From positions 1 to 64,000 of the forward strand of contig CAJFOS010000011.1 of the NCBI GenBank assembly GCA_904397865.1: a DNA stretch of 64,000 nt, given 5' to 3'. The notes under the pieces were generated by a model. That model searched no databases and was not told the DNA's origin. It worked only from the letters and a program-made list of their open reading frames with translations. The translations under genes were made by a program, and so were the position numbers. Shown here piece by piece: positions 61,324 to 64,000 of this stretch. This stretch comes from Candidatus Allochristensenella caecavium (GTDB taxonomy: Bacteria > Bacillota > Clostridia > Christensenellales > QAND01). How positions within the stretch are numbered: the first letter of the stretch is position 1; each line of letters begins with the position of its first letter.

Positions 61324-61363
61324 AAGAAGGCACGGGCTTGACGCCCGTGCCTTCTTTCTTTTT
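61324..61363. terminator. Bidirectional terminator
   Basis: AAGAAGGCACGGGC/GCCCGTGCCTTCTT with T-rich flanks between the XRE gene and clpB. Confidence 0.9.
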
Positions 61364-61367
61364 GTCC

Positions 61368-63983
61368 TTATGCATGCAGCGGTTTTTGGTCGACCACCAG
61401 TTGCCCGTCGCGGAAATCCACCACCAGCTTCTTCTGCGTCGATACATCGCCGGCGATAATCAGCCGCGCCAGCAGCGTCTCCACCTTGCTCTGCAAGAAT
61501 CGTTTGAGCGGCCGCGCCCCGTATGTCGGGTCGTATGCGCTGTCCACGATATAATTTTTCGCCGCATCGGTCAATTCCACCCGCAGCTGTTGTTCGGCCA
61601 GTCGTTTTTGCAAATCCTTCATCAGCAGGTCCACAATCTGGAACACTTCCTGTTTCTGCAACGGCTTGTAGAACACAATCTCGTCAATTCGGTTGAGGAA
61701 TTCAGGACGGAACTGCTGTTTGAGCAGCGCTTCCACGTGCTCCTTGGCCTCCTGACGAATCTGGCCTGTCTTTTCGTCGATGCCTTCCAATAGGTAGTTG
61801 GACCCCAGGTTGCTGGTCAGGATAATCACCGTGTTCTTAAAATCCACGGTACGGCCCTGCGAATCCGTGATGCGCCCGTCGTCCAACACCTGCAACAGGA
61901 TGTTAAACACGTCTGGGTGTGCTTTTTCAATCTCATCGAACAACACCACCGAATACGGTTTGCGCCGCACGGCCTCGGTCAGCTGGCCGCCTTCTTCATA
62001 TCCTACATATCCCGGAGGCGCCCCAATCAGCCGCGATACCGAATATTTTTCCATATATTCAGTCATGTCGATGCGCACCATGTTGTGCTCATCATCAAAC
62101 AGCGTCGCTGCCAGCGCCTTGGCCAGCTCCGTTTTGCCGACCCCCGTCGGCCCCAGGAACAGGAACGAACCAATCGGCCGGTTCGGGTCCTGAATGCCTG
62201 CACGCGAACGCAAAATCGCTTCGGTCACCTTTTCCACCGCTTCATCCTGGCCAATGACTCGCGCATGCAGGATATCCTCCAAATGCAGCAGTTTTTCACG
62301 CTCGCCCTCCAGCAGTTTGGCCACCGGAATCCCCGTCCAGCGGGCCACGATACGTGCAATTTCCTCATCGGTCACCTTGTCGCGCAGCAACGTATTGGCC
62401 TTGCCTTTTTCGGCGATGCGTTCCTCCTCGGCCAGCTGCTCCTGCAGTTGGGGCAGACGGCCGTATTTGAGTTCCGCCGCCTTGTTCAGGTCATAATCGC
62501 GTTCGGCCTTTTCCATTTCTGCATTGACCTGTTCGATTTCTTCACGCAGCTTCTGTACCTTGCTGATGGCCTGTTTTTCGTTTTCCCATTTGGCCTTCAT
62601 CTCGTTGAACTGTTCGCGCATTTCGGCCAGTTCCTTGCGAATCTCCGCCAGATGTTCCTGCGAAAGCGTATCCGTCTCCTTGGTCAGCGCCGCCTCTTCA
62701 ATCTCATGCTGCATGATTTTGCGCGAAATTTCATCCAGTTCGCTGGGCATGGAATCCATCTCCGTCCGAATCATCGCGCATGCTTCGTCCACCAGGTCAA
62801 TCGCCTTATCCGGCAAAAACCGGTCGGTAATATACCGATGCGACAGCACGGCCGCCGCAATGAGCGCTTGGTCCTGAATCTTGACGCCGTGGAACACCTC
62901 ATAGCGTTCCTTCAACCCACGCAGAATCGAAATCGTATCCTCCACCGTCGGTTCGTCCACCATTACCGGCTGGAACCGGCGTTCCAACGCCGCATCCTTT
63001 TCAATGTACTGACGGTATTCATCCAGCGTCGTCGCACCGATGCAGTGCAGTTCCCCGCGCGCCAGCATGGGCTTGAGCAGGTTGCCCGCATCCATCGCAC
63101 CGTCCGTCTTGCCCGCGCCGACAATCGTATGCAATTCATCGATAAACAGAATAATCTTGCCTTCGCTTTTTTTCACTTCGTTGAGCACAGCTTTCAGCCG
63201 CTCTTCAAATTCACCGCGGAATTTGGCGCCCGCCAGCAGCGCGCCCATGTCCAGCGAAAAGATTTTCCGTTCCTTCAGATTATCCGGCACGTCGCCGCGC
63301 ACAATCCGCAGCGCCAGCCCTTCGGCAATCGCCGTTTTGCCCACGCCCGGTTCGCCAATCAATACCGGGTTGTTCTTTGTCTTGCGCGAAAGAATCCGGA
63401 TAACGTTTCGGATTTCCATATCCCGGCCAATCACAGGGTCGAGCTTCTGGTTGCGCGCCATCTCCACCAAATCCTGGCCGTATTTATTCAGTACGTCATA
63501 CGTTTCCTCCGGGTTGTCGCTGGTCACTTTCGCATTGCCGCGCACCGCCATCAACGCGTTCAAAAACGCGTCCTTCTTTATCTGGAATGTTTTGAACAGC
63601 TCCTTGAGCGTCGCGTCCGGCTTTTCCAGCAACCCCAGCATCACATGTTCGACAGAAATGTATGCATCCTGCATGCGTTCCGCCTGCGCTTCCGCTTCTA
63701 CCAGCGCGCGGTCCACATCCTGGGAAACATACACCTTATCCGCCTCGCGCGCAGCGCCGCTCATGCGCGGCATGCCGGCAATCTTGCGCTGCACGGCCTG
63801 CAGCAGCCCATCCTTTTCCACCCCCATCTTCACCAGCAGCTGGGGAATCAGCCCTCCGTCCTGGTTCAGCAGGGCCGCCAGCAGATGCGCCTGCTCAATC
63901 TGTGCGTTTCCATATTCGATGCTCAAGCTCTGGGCCTGCTGAATCGCCTCAATTGTTTTTTGCGTAAATTTTTGTGCATTCAT
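61368..63983 (-). CDS. clpB: ATP-dependent chaperone ClpB
   Basis: An 871-aa AAA+ disaggregase. An N-terminal Clp_N repeat domain (1-145), the first AAA domain (GEPGVGKTA), a coiled-coil middle domain (about 400-525, with the long [18 protein letters not shown] helix), the second AAA domain ([33 protein letters not shown]) and the ClpB C-terminal domain are all present. It rescues aggregated proteins with DnaK. AAAGGAGG precedes the ATG. The promoter lies outside the window, so heat-shock control elements cannot be seen. Confidence 0.97.
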   Translation of the reverse strand: MNAQKFTQKTIEAIQQAQSLSIEYGNAQIEQAHLLAALLNQDGGLIPQLLVKMGVEKDGLLQAVQRKIAGMPRMSGAAREADKVYVSQDVDRALVEAEAQAERMQDAYISVEHVMLGLLEKPDATLKELFKTFQIKKDAFLNALMAVRGNAKVTSDNPEETYDVLNKYGQDLVEMARNQKLDPVIGRDMEIRNVIRILSRKTKNNPVLIGEPGVGKTAIAEGLALRIVRGDVPDNLKERKIFSLDMGALLAGAKFRGEFEERLKAVLNEVKKSEGKIILFIDELHTIVGAGKTDGAMDAGNLLKPMLARGELHCIGATTLDEYRQYIEKDAALERRFQPVMVDEPTVEDTISILRGLKERYEVFHGVKIQDQALIAAAVLSHRYITDRFLPDKAIDLVDEACAMIRTEMDSMPSELDEISRKIMQHEIEEAALTKETDTLSQEHLAEIRKELAEMREQFNEMKAKWENEKQAISKVQKLREEIEQVNAEMEKAERDYDLNKAAELKYGRLPQLQEQLAEEERIAEKGKANTLLRDKVTDEEIARIVARWTGIPVAKLLEGEREKLLHLEDILHARVIGQDEAVEKVTEAILRSRAGIQDPNRPIGSFLFLGPTGVGKTELAKALAATLFDDEHNMVRIDMTEYMEKYSVSRLIGAPPGYVGYEEGGQLTEAVRRKPYSVVLFDEIEKAHPDVFNILLQVLDDGRITDSQGRTVDFKNTVIILTSNLGSNYLLEGIDEKTGQIRQEAKEHVEALLKQQFRPEFLNRIDEIVFYKPLQKQEVFQIVDLLMKDLQKRLAEQQLRVELTDAAKNYIVDSAYDPTYGARPLKRFLQSKVETLLARLIIAGDVSTQKKLVVDFRDGQLVVDQKPLHA

Positions 63984-64000
63984 GGTGCAATCCTCCTTTT

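Overview
The window is GC-rich, gene-dense chromosomal DNA from an anaerobic, Gram-positive, butyrate-forming member of the Clostridia. Three things support this: a thl-crt-hbd-bcd-etfB-etfA butyrate operon in the order known from gut butyrate producers; a typical low-copy Firmicutes gene set (DarA-type c-di-AMP receptor, DnaD/DnaI-like replication proteins, PepV, GlnRS plus GluRS, T-box and ECF transporters); and surface proteins with sortase-type PKTG tails. A Ruminococcaceae/Butyricicoccaceae-like gut organism is my inference. No CRISPR array, rRNA or intact insertion sequence was seen.

Layout. 1-2915: the end of a tail-type gene set, two collagen-repeat proteins, one carrying baseplate (BppU) and tail-collar domains. 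3060-5857: c-di-AMP receptor, M23 lipoprotein, ECF S component behind a structured leader. 5921-8339: CsoR-type sensor, P1B metal ATPase and a coupled 55-aa membrane protein, with an operator inside a consensus promoter. 8454-12738: glnS, gltX, a lipoprotein and a DUF3842 protein in one operon. 12908-20059: PAQR-type membrane protein, M1 metallopeptidase, a DnaD protein with four repeats and its DnaC-like partner, a lipoprotein, YdcF and RadC. 20426-26888: PepV, nitroreductase, two serine tRNAs, a DUF6056 membrane protein, peroxiredoxin and an acetamidase-family enzyme. 27008-31540: a gene remnant, then a T-box leader driving an ABC importer, then a GtrB-like glycosyltransferase. 31691-43165: radical SAM protein, two cell-wall-anchored phosphoesterases, two U32 proteins, one unknown protein. 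43220-50945: guaB and the butyrate operon. 51219-58087: a cobalamin-riboswitch operon for an ECF transporter and two DUF4430 exoproteins. 58219-64000: SGNH hydrolase, DUF1836 regulator, class D beta-lactamase-like lipoprotein, a small-ORF pair opposite an XRE regulator, and clpB.

How the genes fit together. The most interesting system is the cobalamin-riboswitch operon at 51219-58087. A wall-anchored protein joining a DUF4430 domain to a PQQ-type beta-propeller, and a DUF4430 lipoprotein, precede a complete dedicated ECF module (T, fused A-A, S). The riboswitch points to corrinoid uptake. DUF4430 is related to the C-terminal domain of vertebrate cobalamin carriers, and beta-propellers bind B12 in Bacteroides BtuG, so a Gram-positive capture-and-relay pathway is a testable idea. 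Three otherwise unrelated surface proteins in the window share an xPKTGE sorting motif, suggesting one sortase handles them. The butyrate operon has a good promoter of its own and supplies the energy-conserving reductive arm from acetyl-CoA to butyryl-CoA.
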